The notes beneath the pieces were generated by a model that saw nothing but the letters and a program-made list of their open reading frames with translations, had not been told where the DNA came from and made no database searches. The translations under genes and the position numbers were made by a program. From a bacterium (GTDB lineage Bacteria > Joyebacterota > Joyebacteria > Joyebacterales > Joyebacteraceae), in the NCBI GenBank assembly GCA_029990205.1, contig JAPEKQ010000001.1, forward strand, positions 62,001 through 126,000: a stretch of DNA of 64,000 nucleotides. The letters run 5' to 3'. Within the stretch, counting starts at the first letter, position 1; every line of letters begins with the position of its first letter. Below are positions 50,757 through 60,391 of the stretch, one piece after another.

Positions 50757-52358
50757 TCACCTCAGACCCAGCTCCTTCTCGCTGAAGACCTCCGCCGAGA
50801 AACGCTGGATCGTGATGTCCGCTTCGCGCCAGGTCCCGGGCGCGAGTCCGGCCTTCACGCAGGTCTGGTCCAGGAACAGCTCACGACTCCATCCCCGCTC
50901 CGATGCGACCTGTGGAAGCAGCAGTCCGCTCGCCCCTCGACCACGGATGACGAGACCGTCGCGTCCGACTTCGATCTCCGACACGTCGCCGACAGTCACG
51001 AGCGGCGAGAGCACCGAGATCTCGATCTCGAGATCTGGAAGCTCCTCGGCCGACACCGCGGGGAAGCGCGGGTCGTGGAGCGCCGCCTGTACCGCCATCT
51101 CCGAGACCGTCTCGTGGAGCGGCTTCACGGCGACGACGTATCCGATGCATCCCCTCAGACTACCGTGCTTGTCGAGCGTGACGAAGCCGCCGCACGGTGT
51201 CCTGAGAGCCGGCGTCGTCTCCTCAAGGCGCGGCAGCGCCTCGCCGCGCACGGCCGACTCGACGGTCGCCCGAGCAAACGCCAGCAGCGTCAGACGCTCG
51301 TCGCGCGTCAGTCCTTCGTACGGAGCCGTCTCCCCGCCTCCGGCATCCGCTGATGAAGCGCTCGTGACCTCTTCCGCGTTCGTCTCACCCGCCGTCGCGT
51401 CGTCCGCGCCCGCACCATCCGCGCCCGAGGTCGGTCTGGTGAGGATGGCGGAGAGATACCCCACGACCTTGCTCATGTCGCCTGAGACGTCGCCCGATGT
51501 AGCGTACCGCACGACCGTGGACCGATCGGCCCCGAGGTGCCGCGCCGCCATCATCACGACGGCCGTCGGCCCTCCCCCGCAGGCTTCGCAGCGTCCTGCG
51601 GCGAGATCCGCCAGAAGCCCCTCCGGGTCGAACGCGGCGACCCTGTCGATGATGATCTGATCGAGCGCGTTCGCGCTCTGTTGGTCGTGATAGTGAGACA
51701 AGTCGGTGCTCGCCACGAGGAGGACACGTGATGACGTTCCCTCAACCGCCCGGGCAATGGCGCCGGCCAGCGCGCGGACGGCCGGCTCGCTCTGCTCACC
51801 CATGACGATCGGTACGATCGTGAACTCCTTGAGCACACGCTGGAGGAACGGGACCTGTACTTCGAGCGAGTGCTCGGCCGAATGCGCGCCTGGTTGGTAT
51901 CCGAACGCATCGCCGCCCGACCGGATGGCGTCCGCGAGTTCCTCATTCACCGGAACGGTCCCCAGGGGCGTCTCGTACCCGTCGCCGCCGTAGATGGACG
52001 CCCCCCGGAACGCCGCCCTGTGCGACGGCGCCACGACCACGACCGTGTCGAACGACCGTTCGCCGAGCTGCGCGTATGCCGCACCCGCCACACCGCCCGA
52101 ATAGACGTACCCGGCGTGCGGCGCGATCACCGCGGCGATCTCACCCGGGAGCTCGAGCGGCTCGGCGGCGCCCAGGTATCCGTCGACCTCGGCGCCAAGC
52201 TCCGCGGCGCTGCCCGGGTAGAATGTCCCCGCGACCACGGGGCGTCTGACTCCGTCGCGTTCGGTGTTCATTGTCTCCTCGTTTCCGCGCGCGCACGCCG
52301 AGAGGCACGACGCCGCCAGGATGATCGCGGCCGCCGCGGACGTGTATCGCAATCTCAT
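50757..52358 (-). CDS. AmmeMemoRadiSam system protein: Memo-AMMECR1 fusion, predicted lipoprotein
   Basis: 533 residues. The N terminus has a lipoprotein signal ending LSAC (Cys22). The Memo domain (about 40-300) has RRPVVAGTFYPG, APHAGYVYSGGVAG, VVAPSHRAAF and STDLSHYHDQ with the conserved His residues. A Gly/Ala-rich linker (about 310-365) follows, then AMMECR1 (about 370-533) with TPCGGFVTLDKHGSLRGCIGY and HDPRFPAVSAEEL. Function of the system is unsettled (redox or iron handling proposed for eukaryotic Memo). The ATG lies 16 bases after the nadB stop. Confidence 0.88.
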   Translation of the reverse strand: MRLRYTSAAAAIILAASCLSACARGNEETMNTERDGVRRPVVAGTFYPGSAAELGAEVDGYLGAAEPLELPGEIAAVIAPHAGYVYSGGVAGAAYAQLGERSFDTVVVVAPSHRAAFRGASIYGGDGYETPLGTVPVNEELADAIRSGGDAFGYQPGAHSAEHSLEVQVPFLQRVLKEFTIVPIVMGEQSEPAVRALAGAIARAVEGTSSRVLLVASTDLSHYHDQQSANALDQIIIDRVAAFDPEGLLADLAAGRCEACGGGPTAVVMMAARHLGADRSTVVRYATSGDVSGDMSKVVGYLSAILTRPTSGADGAGADDATAGETNAEEVTSASSADAGGGETAPYEGLTRDERLTLLAFARATVESAVRGEALPRLEETTPALRTPCGGFVTLDKHGSLRGCIGYVVAVKPLHETVSEMAVQAALHDPRFPAVSAEELPDLEIEISVLSPLVTVGDVSEIEVGRDGLVIRGRGASGLLLPQVASERGWSRELFLDQTCVKAGLAPGTWREADITIQRFSAEVFSEKELGLR

Positions 52359-52374
52359 GGTGATCGCTCCCGTG

Positions 52375-53979
52375 CTAGAGCCCGGACCCGCCCGGGATGA
52401 CGGTGTCGCGGATGCAGCTCTCGTCGTTGCGGTCGGGGTAGTCCTCCATGTAATGGAGCCCCCGCGATTCCCGCCGGTCCAGTGCGCAGCGGATGACGAG
52501 TTCGCCGACGAGCGAGATGTTCCGGAGCTCGAGAATATCGGCATTGACCGGATACCGTGCGTAGAGGTCCATGACCTCGCGCCTGATCGCGCCCATTCGC
52601 TCGACCGCGAGTCTGAGACGCCGCTCCGTCCGGACGATCCCGACGTAGTCCCACATGAGACGTCGGACGATGTCCCAGTTGTAGTCCATCAGCACGCCCT
52701 CGGGGATCGGCCCGACGTCTCGCCCATCCCATTCGACGGAGCTTGCGGCGTCGCGGGACGAACGCCTGTCGCCCAGCTCCTCGACCGCGCGCTTCGCCGC
52801 GCGCTCGCTGAACACGACCGCTTCCAGAAGTGAGTTGCTCGCAAGCCGGTTGGCCCCATGCATCCCCGTGTGCGCGGTCTCACCGCACGCGTAGAGGCCC
52901 GGAAGACTCGTCCTGCAATCCATGTCGACCTCGATGCCGCCGCACAGGTAGTGCGCCGCCGGCACGACCGGGATCGGGTCGGTGGTCATGTCGATGGAGA
53001 GCTCCATCAGGCGGGATGAGATGCCGGGGAAACGCTGAGTCACCCGGTCGGGTGCGACGTGTGTGATGTCGAGGTAGACATGCTTGTCGCCGGTCTTCTT
53101 CATGGTCCGGTCGATGGCTCGCGCGACGATGTCGCGGGGGGCGAGTTCCTTCCTCGGATCAACACCCTCCATGATCCGGTCGCCCGCGAGGCTGAGAAGC
53201 AGAGCCCCTTCGCCCCGGACGGCCTCAGAGATGAGGAACGAGCGAACATCCGGATGATAGAGGCAGGTCGGGTGGAACTGCACGAACTCCATGTTCCGGA
53301 CGGCGACACCCGCCCGGAACGCCATGGCGATGCCGTCGCCCGTGGCGATGTCCGGGTTCGTCGTGTAGAGGTAGACCCTGCCGCATCCCCCGGTCGCGAG
53401 GACCGTCACCGCTGAGAGCAGCGTCTTCACCTCGCCCGCGGGCTCGTCGAGCACCTCGACTCCGACGCAGACCTTGTCCACGCCGACGCCTGCCGTGACC
53501 AGATCGAGCGCGATGTGGTCCTCGAGCACTTCGATGTTCGGATGTCGGTCGACCGCACCGAGAAGCGCGGACTCGATCTCGCGCCCCGTCATATCGGCCG
53601 CGTGCACGATGCGGCGCTCGGAGTGGCCGCCCTCCTGCCCGAGCGCGAGCGACGTGTCGCCCGACTCATCGGTCTCCGTCGAGAAGTGGGTCCCCCACTC
53701 CGTGAGTCGACGCACGGCGTCCGGACCGCCCCGGACCGCGATCTCGACCGCTTCGCGGTTGCAGAGGCCGACCCCGCCCGCGAGCGTGTCCTCGATGTGC
53801 TGGTCGAACGAGTCCTCACGCGCCACGACAGCGGCGATGCCGCCCTGCGCCAGGTTCGTAGCGGACTCCTTGTCGTCCTTCTTCGTGACGATAAGGACCC
53901 GACCGCTCTCGGCCGCATTCAGCGCGAATGTCAGCCCGGCGATCCCGCTTCCGACCACGATGAAGTCGGACCTCTCCAC
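52375..53979 (-). CDS. nadB: L-aspartate oxidase
   Basis: 534 residues. FAD-dependent oxidation of L-aspartate to iminoaspartate for quinolinate synthesis. GTG start with GGAGG. FAD motif VVGSGIAGLTFALNAAESG at the N terminus, AQGGIAAV, a HPTCLYH segment and the flavin domain end GETAHTGMHGANRLASNSLLE, matching NadB. C-terminal helical domain YNWDIVRRLMWDYVGIVR. Encoded next to nadA; nadC is not in the window. Confidence 0.93.
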   Translation of the reverse strand: MERSDFIVVGSGIAGLTFALNAAESGRVLIVTKKDDKESATNLAQGGIAAVVAREDSFDQHIEDTLAGGVGLCNREAVEIAVRGGPDAVRRLTEWGTHFSTETDESGDTSLALGQEGGHSERRIVHAADMTGREIESALLGAVDRHPNIEVLEDHIALDLVTAGVGVDKVCVGVEVLDEPAGEVKTLLSAVTVLATGGCGRVYLYTTNPDIATGDGIAMAFRAGVAVRNMEFVQFHPTCLYHPDVRSFLISEAVRGEGALLLSLAGDRIMEGVDPRKELAPRDIVARAIDRTMKKTGDKHVYLDITHVAPDRVTQRFPGISSRLMELSIDMTTDPIPVVPAAHYLCGGIEVDMDCRTSLPGLYACGETAHTGMHGANRLASNSLLEAVVFSERAAKRAVEELGDRRSSRDAASSVEWDGRDVGPIPEGVLMDYNWDIVRRLMWDYVGIVRTERRLRLAVERMGAIRREVMDLYARYPVNADILELRNISLVGELVIRCALDRRESRGLHYMEDYPDRNDESCIRDTVIPGGSGL

Positions 53980-54002
53980 GTCATACCTCCCTCACGCCCG
54001 GC

Positions 54003-54929
54003 TCATGAGAGCTCGAGCATGCGCGCGAGCGCTCGTTCCGCGCCCTGACGGATGTCCTCGGGCACCGTCACCTCGTACTCCTCGTGCTCGAGTGCCCACG
54101 CGAGCCGGGGAAGATCGGTCATCTTCATATTGCGGCAGACGGCGAACGCCGAGAGCGGGTAGAAGCGCTTCTCGGGAAACTCCCGGTTCATTCTCTCGAT
54201 GAGTCCTATCTCCGTCCCGACGATGAGCTCGTCATGTTCCTCCGCGAGCTTCATCATGCCGCCGGTGGACGCCGCGAACTCCGCCCGCGCGACGACGTCG
54301 GGCGGCGACTCGGGATGGACGACGACCGGAACGCCCGGGTGCTCGCCGCGCGCGAGTTCGACGTCCTCCGGAACGAACATGTTGTGAACGTAGCAGTGCC
54401 CCTTCCAGAGAATGACGTTCTTCCCGGTCTTCGAGGCCGCGTACGCGCCGAGGTTCTTGTCGGGAACGAAGATGACCGTGTCGCCCTCGACGGCCTCAAC
54501 GATCCGAACCGCGTTGGCCGACGTGCAGCAAACGTCGCTGACGGCCTTGACCTCCGCAGACGTGTTGACGTAGCTGACCACCGGAACGCCAGGATGCTGT
54601 TCCTTGAGTCTGACAACGCCCTCGGCGGTCGCCATGTCTGCCATCGGGCACCCGGCGTCCTTCGAAGGGATGATGACGCGGCGGTCGGGATTGAGGATCT
54701 TCGCGCTCTCCGCCATGAACCACACCCCGCACAGCACGATGAGCTCCGCGTCGGTCTCGGTCGCGAGCTGCGCCAGCCTCAGCGAATCGCCGAGATAGTC
54801 GGCGAGCACCTGCACCTCGGGCACCTGGTAGTTGTGTCCCAGGATGACCGCCCGCTTCTCGTCCTTCGCCCGTCGAATCCTCGCCGACAGTTCCTCTGTC
54901 GACAGCGCCCCGTACTCCTCAAGCGTCAT
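54003..54929 (-). CDS. nadA: Quinolinate synthase
   Basis: 308 residues from ATG 54929. Iron-sulfur enzyme condensing iminoaspartate with dihydroxyacetone phosphate. The three cluster-ligand Cys are visible in LCGVWFMAESAKILNPD, DVCCTSANA and AVCRNMKM. HNYQVPEVQ at the start and MVHPESPP-type PVVVHPESPPDV near 222. Overlaps the lpxK stop by 11 bases. Forms the NAD branch with nadB. Confidence 0.94.
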   Translation of the reverse strand: MTLEEYGALSTEELSARIRRAKDEKRAVILGHNYQVPEVQVLADYLGDSLRLAQLATETDAELIVLCGVWFMAESAKILNPDRRVIIPSKDAGCPMADMATAEGVVRLKEQHPGVPVVSYVNTSAEVKAVSDVCCTSANAVRIVEAVEGDTVIFVPDKNLGAYAASKTGKNVILWKGHCYVHNMFVPEDVELARGEHPGVPVVVHPESPPDVVARAEFAASTGGMMKLAEEHDELIVGTEIGLIERMNREFPEKRFYPLSAFAVCRNMKMTDLPRLAWALEHEEYEVTVPEDIRQGAERALARMLELS

Positions 54930-56046
54930 GTCGTTTCCCCCGCGCGAGCGCGCCCGCGAGCGCGTCACGCATGTGGCTTCCGCCGTGCGTCACTTCGATG
55001 TCGATCCCGACCGCGACGAGCGGGACACGCGGCCGCCACCCTCGCAGCCGGACCGCGTCCTTCTCCGTCGTGAGGACCACACTCGCTCCGAGATCGGCCA
55101 GCTCCTCATCGAGATCGGCGATATCGTCGTCGGTGAACTCGTGATGATCCGCGAACGCGTGCAGTCCGATCACGTCGAAGCCGAGGTCACCGAGCGTCTC
55201 TCTGAAGTCGTCGGGGTCCGCGATCCCTGCGACTGCGAACGCCGTGCCGTCGCGGATGTCGGCCGCCTTCACGGAGTGTCCGGTCGACACATCCCAGAGT
55301 TCGGCCAGACGCATTCTCGTCTCTACGATGGGGACGTCCGGCGCGAGCGAACCCACGATCCGCCGGACCTCCGCGGCGCCTCCCGCCCTGTCGCACCGCG
55401 TCGCCACGATCAGGCCGGCGCGCACGACACCAAGCGGATGCTCCCTGAGCGGACCCGCCGGGAGCAGATGACCGTTCCCGAGCGGCGACCGCGCGTCAAC
55501 CGCGACGATGTCCAGGTCGCGGGCAAGCTGCACATGCTGCATCGCATCATCAAGAAGTATAACACCGGCCCCGAGCTTTTCCACCGCGACCCGAACGCCT
55601 TCCGACCGCTTTGAGGCGACGACCACTCCCGCGCCGCGGGCCAGCATCGAAATGAGCGACGGCTCGTCACCTGCCTCGCGCCACCCGACCAGCGCACGCT
55701 CGCCCCGGGAGACGATCAGCGGAGCCGCGCCGGACCGTCCGTAGCCCCGGCTCACGACGACGACCCGGTGACCGTCGCTCACGAGGAGACGGGCCAGATA
55801 GACGACCAGCGGCGTCTTCCCTGTGCCGCCTACGACGAGGTTCCCGACGGAGATGACGGGGACCGCCGCGCTCGCCGCGCCCCTCGCCCGGAGCCGCATC
55901 ACGACGAACGAGATGATCCCATAGAGAACAGAACAGAACACGAGGAACCAGACGGCGTAGAGACCCGGCGGCCGCACCTCTATCCGGTCGTAGACGATAT
56001 CGCGCCACCAGGCCGAGACGCTTCGTCGTTCTGGAGAACGAGTCAC
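54919..56046 (-). CDS. lpxK: Tetraacyldisaccharide 4'-kinase
   Basis: 375 residues from a GTG at 56046 overlapping the waaA stop (GTGA) with GAGGAG upstream. Phosphorylates the 4' position of lipid A disaccharide at the inner membrane. N-terminal membrane helix (about 30-50), then VGNLVVGGTGKTP P-loop, RGYGRSG, LLDDAMQH and TTEKDAVRL. All LpxK hallmarks. Part of the lipid A operon. Confidence 0.93.
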   Translation of the reverse strand: MTRSPERRSVSAWWRDIVYDRIEVRPPGLYAVWFLVFCSVLYGIISFVVMRLRARGAASAAVPVISVGNLVVGGTGKTPLVVYLARLLVSDGHRVVVVSRGYGRSGAAPLIVSRGERALVGWREAGDEPSLISMLARGAGVVVASKRSEGVRVAVEKLGAGVILLDDAMQHVQLARDLDIVAVDARSPLGNGHLLPAGPLREHPLGVVRAGLIVATRCDRAGGAAEVRRIVGSLAPDVPIVETRMRLAELWDVSTGHSVKAADIRDGTAFAVAGIADPDDFRETLGDLGFDVIGLHAFADHHEFTDDDIADLDEELADLGASVVLTTEKDAVRLRGWRPRVPLVAVGIDIEVTHGGSHMRDALAGALARGKRHDA

Positions 56047-57368
56047 GATGCGGCTCCTCGTTCGCGCCCGGCGTTCGACAGCAGTCCCAGACCGGCAAGC
56101 CACTCGACCGCGCGAGCGGAGGCTCCCCGCCCCTCCTCCATCACGCGGAGCGCCGCCTCTGACATCGAGCGACGCACGTCGGCGTCGCGGGCGATGCGAA
56201 GCAGCTCCTCCGCCAGCTCCTCACCGTTCGACACCGCCACAGCGGCGCCCTCGTCGAGCAGCAACAAGGCGCTCTCCCGACATGTCTCCGTATGCGGACC
56301 GAGCGCCACCGGCACTCCCTGCGCCGCCGGTTCGAGCGGGTTGTGACCGCCGTAGTTCGCGAGCGTCCCACCCACGAACGCGACGTTGGCGATGGCGTAC
56401 ACTGCTCCGAGTTCGCCTGTGGTGTCGAGAACGACGGCCCCGGGCCGCTCCCCCGCCTCCCGCGAAACCTGCGAAGACTCCGTTCTGCGAACGCTTGCGA
56501 CGCCGGCGCTCTCAAGCGCCGTCATCAGCGGCGCTACACGTTCGAGGTGTCGGGGCGCGACAACGGCGAGCGCATCGCCCAGATCCGCCAGACACGTCGC
56601 GACGGCACGCACGATCTCCGCCTCTTCCCTCGGTCTGACGCTTCCGAAGACCAGCACCGGCCGGGACTCGTCGAGCCCGAACGAGCTCCTCAGTTCCTCA
56701 CGCTCAGACGCAGAGAGCGGCTCTGCGAGCAGGTCGAACTTCGTACTCCCGAACGAGCGGACCCTCGATCTCTCGAAGCCGAGTCTGACGAACCGCCGGA
56801 CGTCATCCTGCGACTGGCAGACCGCCGCGCGGATGAGCTGTCCCACGCCACGCAGGGGCGACCCCTTCGAACGGTATCGCGACAGACTTCGCTCCGACAT
56901 CCGGGCGTTGGCCATCGCCACCGGAACGCCGTGGGTTCTCGCCTCGAAGAGGAGGTTCGGCCAGAGCTCGTTCTCGATGAGGATGATCAGCGACGGACGC
57001 AGAGTTCTGACGGCACGTCTCACTGCAGGCACGAGATCGAGCGGAGCGAAGGACACGCGGACACCACCGGGCAGCGACTCTCTCGCGATGCCGACTCCCG
57101 CCGGCGTCACGACGGTCACGTGGACTCCATGCCCCTGTGCCACAAGTTCCCGGACGAGCGGGAGGGCCGCACCGAACTCGCCGACCGATGCGGCGTGAAC
57201 CCAGATGGACCCCGCCGGTGAATCCGGCACATCCCCGAGACGCTCGCGCCACTCCGGGCTCTTCGCCCTGGCCACGCGGAGACCGGGCCACGCGAGGCAC
57301 CATATGACCCACGTCGCGAATCGGTACACCCTGTATGCGAACGGCGTCCAGTTCCTTTGGTCAGCCAT
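56043..57368 (-). CDS. waaA: 3-deoxy-D-manno-octulosonic acid (Kdo) transferase
   Basis: 441 residues from ATG 57368. Adds Kdo from CMP-Kdo to lipid IVA. N-terminal membrane anchor (about 12-30), then WVHAASVGEFGAALPLV (Glu of the EFGA motif is catalytic), ENELWPNLL, FGSVRPREEAEIV and FVGGTLANYGGHNPLEPAAQGVPV. Usual length. Overlaps the LPLAT gene by 8 bases. kdsA/kdsB are not in the window. Confidence 0.93.
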   Translation of the reverse strand: MADQRNWTPFAYRVYRFATWVIWCLAWPGLRVARAKSPEWRERLGDVPDSPAGSIWVHAASVGEFGAALPLVRELVAQGHGVHVTVVTPAGVGIARESLPGGVRVSFAPLDLVPAVRRAVRTLRPSLIILIENELWPNLLFEARTHGVPVAMANARMSERSLSRYRSKGSPLRGVGQLIRAAVCQSQDDVRRFVRLGFERSRVRSFGSTKFDLLAEPLSASEREELRSSFGLDESRPVLVFGSVRPREEAEIVRAVATCLADLGDALAVVAPRHLERVAPLMTALESAGVASVRRTESSQVSREAGERPGAVVLDTTGELGAVYAIANVAFVGGTLANYGGHNPLEPAAQGVPVALGPHTETCRESALLLLDEGAAVAVSNGEELAEELLRIARDADVRRSMSEAALRVMEEGRGASARAVEWLAGLGLLSNAGRERGAAS

Positions 57369-58116
57369 GCGAGCGCCCCCCGGTGTCCCCGGAAGTCTCA
57401 CCAGGCGAAGCATTGATCCGGGATGGGTTCTCGGCGAGCGCCTGCGCCTGTTCGCGGAGCCGCTCGAGTCGCTCCGTCAACCGTTCCGCGGTCGCGGCGA
57501 GATCGGCGCCCGGTTCGACCTCGCTCGGGTCGCCGTGCAGCACGACGACGTGCGCGAACGGGTGAGGGATCATGAACCCGTCCCAGCCCGAGAGCCGGGT
57601 GAAACGGCTGACGCCGACCCCCAGCGGAACCATCGGGCAGCCCGCCTTGAGCGCCAGGAAAGCGATCCCTGTCTGAGCCACACGCGCCGGCCCCTTCGGA
57701 CCATCGGGGGTGATGGCAAGGTCACGTCCCTCCCGGGAGCGTCGGACCATCTTGACCAGCCCGCTGACCGAACCGCGCGTCGTCGAGCCGCGCTCCACCA
57801 CGAACCCGAGGGCCTGCATCAGTCGTGTGCTGATCTCACCATCACGATGCCAGGACGAAAGGACGGCGACTCCGCTGCCGCGGTGCGTGTACCCCAGCGG
57901 CATGATGTGGCAGTGCCAGAACGCATAGATGAGCTGTCTGCCCGATGCGTGGACGGCCTCCACTGCGTCCTCATTGACCATGCGGACCCGCCACGTCGCG
58001 CCGAGCAAGAGGATGATCGCCGGGCCGACCGTCGCGACGAAACCGACGAGAAGACGGTCTCCGAAGCTCAGCGCGGCGCCCGGAGACGCCGACGTGCCGC
58101 GGCTGCTTCCCGTCAC
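57361..58116 (-). CDS. DUF374-family lysophospholipid acyltransferase-like protein
   Basis: 251 residues; GTG start overlapping the lpxB stop. One N-terminal membrane segment (about 20-40), then IYAFWHCHIMPL, LSSWHRDGEI (the HxxxxD-type region), VERGSTTRGSVSGLVKMV and ITPDGPKGPARVAQTGI. This family sits with lipid A genes in many Gram-negative genomes and may be the late lipid A acyltransferase here; acyl donor unknown. Confidence 0.86.
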   Translation of the reverse strand: MTGSSRGTSASPGAALSFGDRLLVGFVATVGPAIILLLGATWRVRMVNEDAVEAVHASGRQLIYAFWHCHIMPLGYTHRGSGVAVLSSWHRDGEISTRLMQALGFVVERGSTTRGSVSGLVKMVRRSREGRDLAITPDGPKGPARVAQTGIAFLALKAGCPMVPLGVGVSRFTRLSGWDGFMIPHPFAHVVVLHGDPSEVEPGADLAATAERLTERLERLREQAQALAENPSRINASPGETSGDTGGRSHG

Positions 58117-59252
58117 GATGCACCGCCCTTCAGCATCGACGCGGCGATCCGGGCCGCCCGAGCGCTCGCGCCCGGTTCACCCAGCGTCTTCCAGACCGCG
58201 ACCAGTCGCGCCGAGAGCGACGCGTATCTCTCCCCGTCCTCCAGCAGCGCCGCCACTTCGTGGGCGATGCGCGCCGCGGTCGCGTCACCCTGCACGAGTT
58301 CAGGAACGACACGTTCGCCCGCGACGACGTTGACCAGCCCGATGTCCGGGATCCTGACAAGGCGCCGCCCGACGGCGAACGACACCGGCTGCATCCGGTA
58401 GACGATCACCATCGGCGTTCCGAAACACGCTGCTTCGATCGTCGCCGTCCCTGAGGAGACGATGAGCGCCGTCGATCCGCGCATGATCTCGTAGGCGGAA
58501 CCCGGAGGAGCGATCTCGATGTGGTCCCCGATACCGGCCGTCACAGCGCCCGCGAGCCCCGCGTCACCCGCTAGCGCGAGGCGGAACCGCGCGCCCGGAA
58601 TGCGCTCGTGAAGAAGATCGGCCGCCTCGAGCATCACCGGAAGATGACGCTCAAGCTCGTTCGGACGGCTACCCGGGAGGATTCCGACAATGGGAGGACC
58701 ACCGGACAGCGTCTTCGGCGGTCCCGGCTCGGCCAGCGCCGGCTCCTCGAGCAGCGGATGCCCCACGAAGTCGACCGCGACACCGCGCTCACGGTAGAAC
58801 CCCTCCTCGAACGGAAGGATGACCGCCATCCGGTCCACGTCACGCGCGATGGCCCGGACGCGACGTTCGCCCCAGGCCCAGACCTGCGGGCTGATGTAGT
58901 AGAAGACGGGAATCCCGACGGCCTTGAGTCGTCGGGCGAGCAGCAGATTGAAACCGGGGTAGTCGACAAGAACGGCGAGCCTGGCGTCGCGGGCCCGAGC
59001 CTCGTTGACGAGGCCGCCCATCGCTCTGCGCAGACGCGGGATGTGAGCCACGACCTCGACCAGACCGGTCACGGCGAACTCGTCGGAGTGATGGAGGATC
59101 TCGACACCGGCGTCACGCATCCGGTCACCGCCCACTCCGAACACGCGGACCTCTCCACAGGCGGCGACAAGCTCCGAGACGAGCTTCGACGCATGCAGGT
59201 CGCCGGACGCCTCGCCGGCGACGATCAGTACGGAGGAACCACGACAGTCCAT
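58113..59252 (-). CDS. lpxB: Lipid-A-disaccharide synthase
   Basis: 379 residues. Joins UDP-2,3-diacylglucosamine and lipid X. VLIVAGEASGDLHASKLV at the N terminus, GVGGDRMRDAGVEIL, ISPQVWAWGERRVR near 125, GILPGSRPNELERHLPVM and GTATIEAACFGTPMVIVYRM are all family motifs. The ribosome site is weak. It follows the Gfo/Idh gene by 37 bases. Confidence 0.94.
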   Translation of the reverse strand: MDCRGSSVLIVAGEASGDLHASKLVSELVAACGEVRVFGVGGDRMRDAGVEILHHSDEFAVTGLVEVVAHIPRLRRAMGGLVNEARARDARLAVLVDYPGFNLLLARRLKAVGIPVFYYISPQVWAWGERRVRAIARDVDRMAVILPFEEGFYRERGVAVDFVGHPLLEEPALAEPGPPKTLSGGPPIVGILPGSRPNELERHLPVMLEAADLLHERIPGARFRLALAGDAGLAGAVTAGIGDHIEIAPPGSAYEIMRGSTALIVSSGTATIEAACFGTPMVIVYRMQPVSFAVGRRLVRIPDIGLVNVVAGERVVPELVQGDATAARIAHEVAALLEDGERYASLSARLVAVWKTLGEPGASARAARIAASMLKGGAS

Positions 59253-59289
59253 GATCCGATCCGGAAGCCTGGGAGCGGGACGGCGGGAA

Positions 59290-60267
59290 CTACGCTCCTG
59301 CCGTGAGGCCGATCTGCCTCATGATCTCGAGCGCGACCTCGAGCGCCTTCAGTCCATCCTCGCCGTCGACGACGGGACGATCCCCATCGACCACGGCGCG
59401 CACAAATGCTGAGAGCTCGAGTTCAAGCGCGTCGGCCCCGTCCATCTCGGGCCGTTCCATCTCGACGATATTCTCGAGGCCACCCTCGACCTCGCCGCTC
59501 GCGATCTTGAGAAGCAGCTCCTGCGAGACGTCCTTGCGGCGTATGACCTCGACGGCGGGACCCATCGTGTCGATACTGACGTATGCGTCCGCCTGGAAGA
59601 AGCGGATCTTCCTGATCCGCTCGCGTGAGACGCGGCTTGCCGTGACGTTGGCGACACACCCGTCCTCGAATGTGAGCCGCGCATTCGCGATGTCGATATT
59701 CGTTGAGAGCACGGGAACGCCCACGGCGTCGATACGCGCCACGGGTGACTTGACCGCGGACAGGATGAGATCGATGTCGTGGATCATCAGGTCGAGAACA
59801 ACGGCAACGTCGGTACCTCGCGGCACGAAGACACCGAGCCGGTGTGCCTCAACGAACATCGGCTCGTGAAGAGCCACCAGCGCCGCTCTCGTCGCCTGGT
59901 TAAAGCGCTCGATGTGACCGACCTGGATGCGAAGGTCACGTTCCCGCGCGGTATCGACGAGATCGCGCGCCTGCTCGACGGTCGACGCGATCGGTTTCTC
60001 GATGAGAACGTGCACACCCGCCTGAAGACACGCCATCCCGATATCATGGTGCGCCGTTGTCGGAACCGCGATGCTGACCGCGTCGGCCGCGTCCATGAGC
60101 GCGTCCATCGTCGGCAGCGCCGTGGTGCCGTACTCGGCAGCGACCTTTGCCGCCCTCTCGCCGTCCGTATCATAGATGCCGACGAGTTCGCACTCCGGCA
60201 GTTCGGAGTAGACGCGCGTGTGGAAGCGTCCCAGGTGTCCCGTACCGATCACACCAACCTTGAGCAT
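59290..60267 (-). CDS. Gfo/Idh/MocA-family oxidoreductase in the lipid A operon
   Basis: 325 residues from ATG 60267. Rossmann VGVIGTGHLGRFH at the N terminus, IEKPIASTVEQA, GHIERFNQATRA and DLMIHDIDLIL with the typical Gfo/Idh C-terminal beta-sheet domain. Located between lpxA and lpxB. A relative, GnnA, makes 3-keto-UDP-GlcNAc for 3-amino lipid A; no matching aminotransferase (GnnB) is in this window. Role inferred, not shown. Confidence 0.85.
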   Translation of the reverse strand: MLKVGVIGTGHLGRFHTRVYSELPECELVGIYDTDGERAAKVAAEYGTTALPTMDALMDAADAVSIAVPTTAHHDIGMACLQAGVHVLIEKPIASTVEQARDLVDTARERDLRIQVGHIERFNQATRAALVALHEPMFVEAHRLGVFVPRGTDVAVVLDLMIHDIDLILSAVKSPVARIDAVGVPVLSTNIDIANARLTFEDGCVANVTASRVSRERIRKIRFFQADAYVSIDTMGPAVEVIRRKDVSQELLLKIASGEVEGGLENIVEMERPEMDGADALELELSAFVRAVVDGDRPVVDGEDGLKALEVALEIMRQIGLTAGA

Positions 60268-60334
60268 GTCATCCCCCTTGCCGCCCGGCCGCACCCTCGA
60301 CAGGTTGCGGCGCTCCATGCCCGCCGCGTGAGAG

Positions 60335-60354
60335 CGCGCCCCTCGCGGGGCGCG
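60335..60354 (-). other. GC-rich hairpin with GCGA loop between lpxA and the Gfo/Idh gene
   Basis: CGCGCCCC/GGGGCGCG with a GCGA (GNRA) loop on the minus strand, in the 60268-60391 gap. No T-run. Likely an mRNA stability or partial-termination element inside the operon; the rest of the gap holds nothing recognisable. Confidence 0.55.
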
Positions 60355-60391
60355 TCACACATCGCACAGAGCCAGCGTTGTCCCGCGGCCA

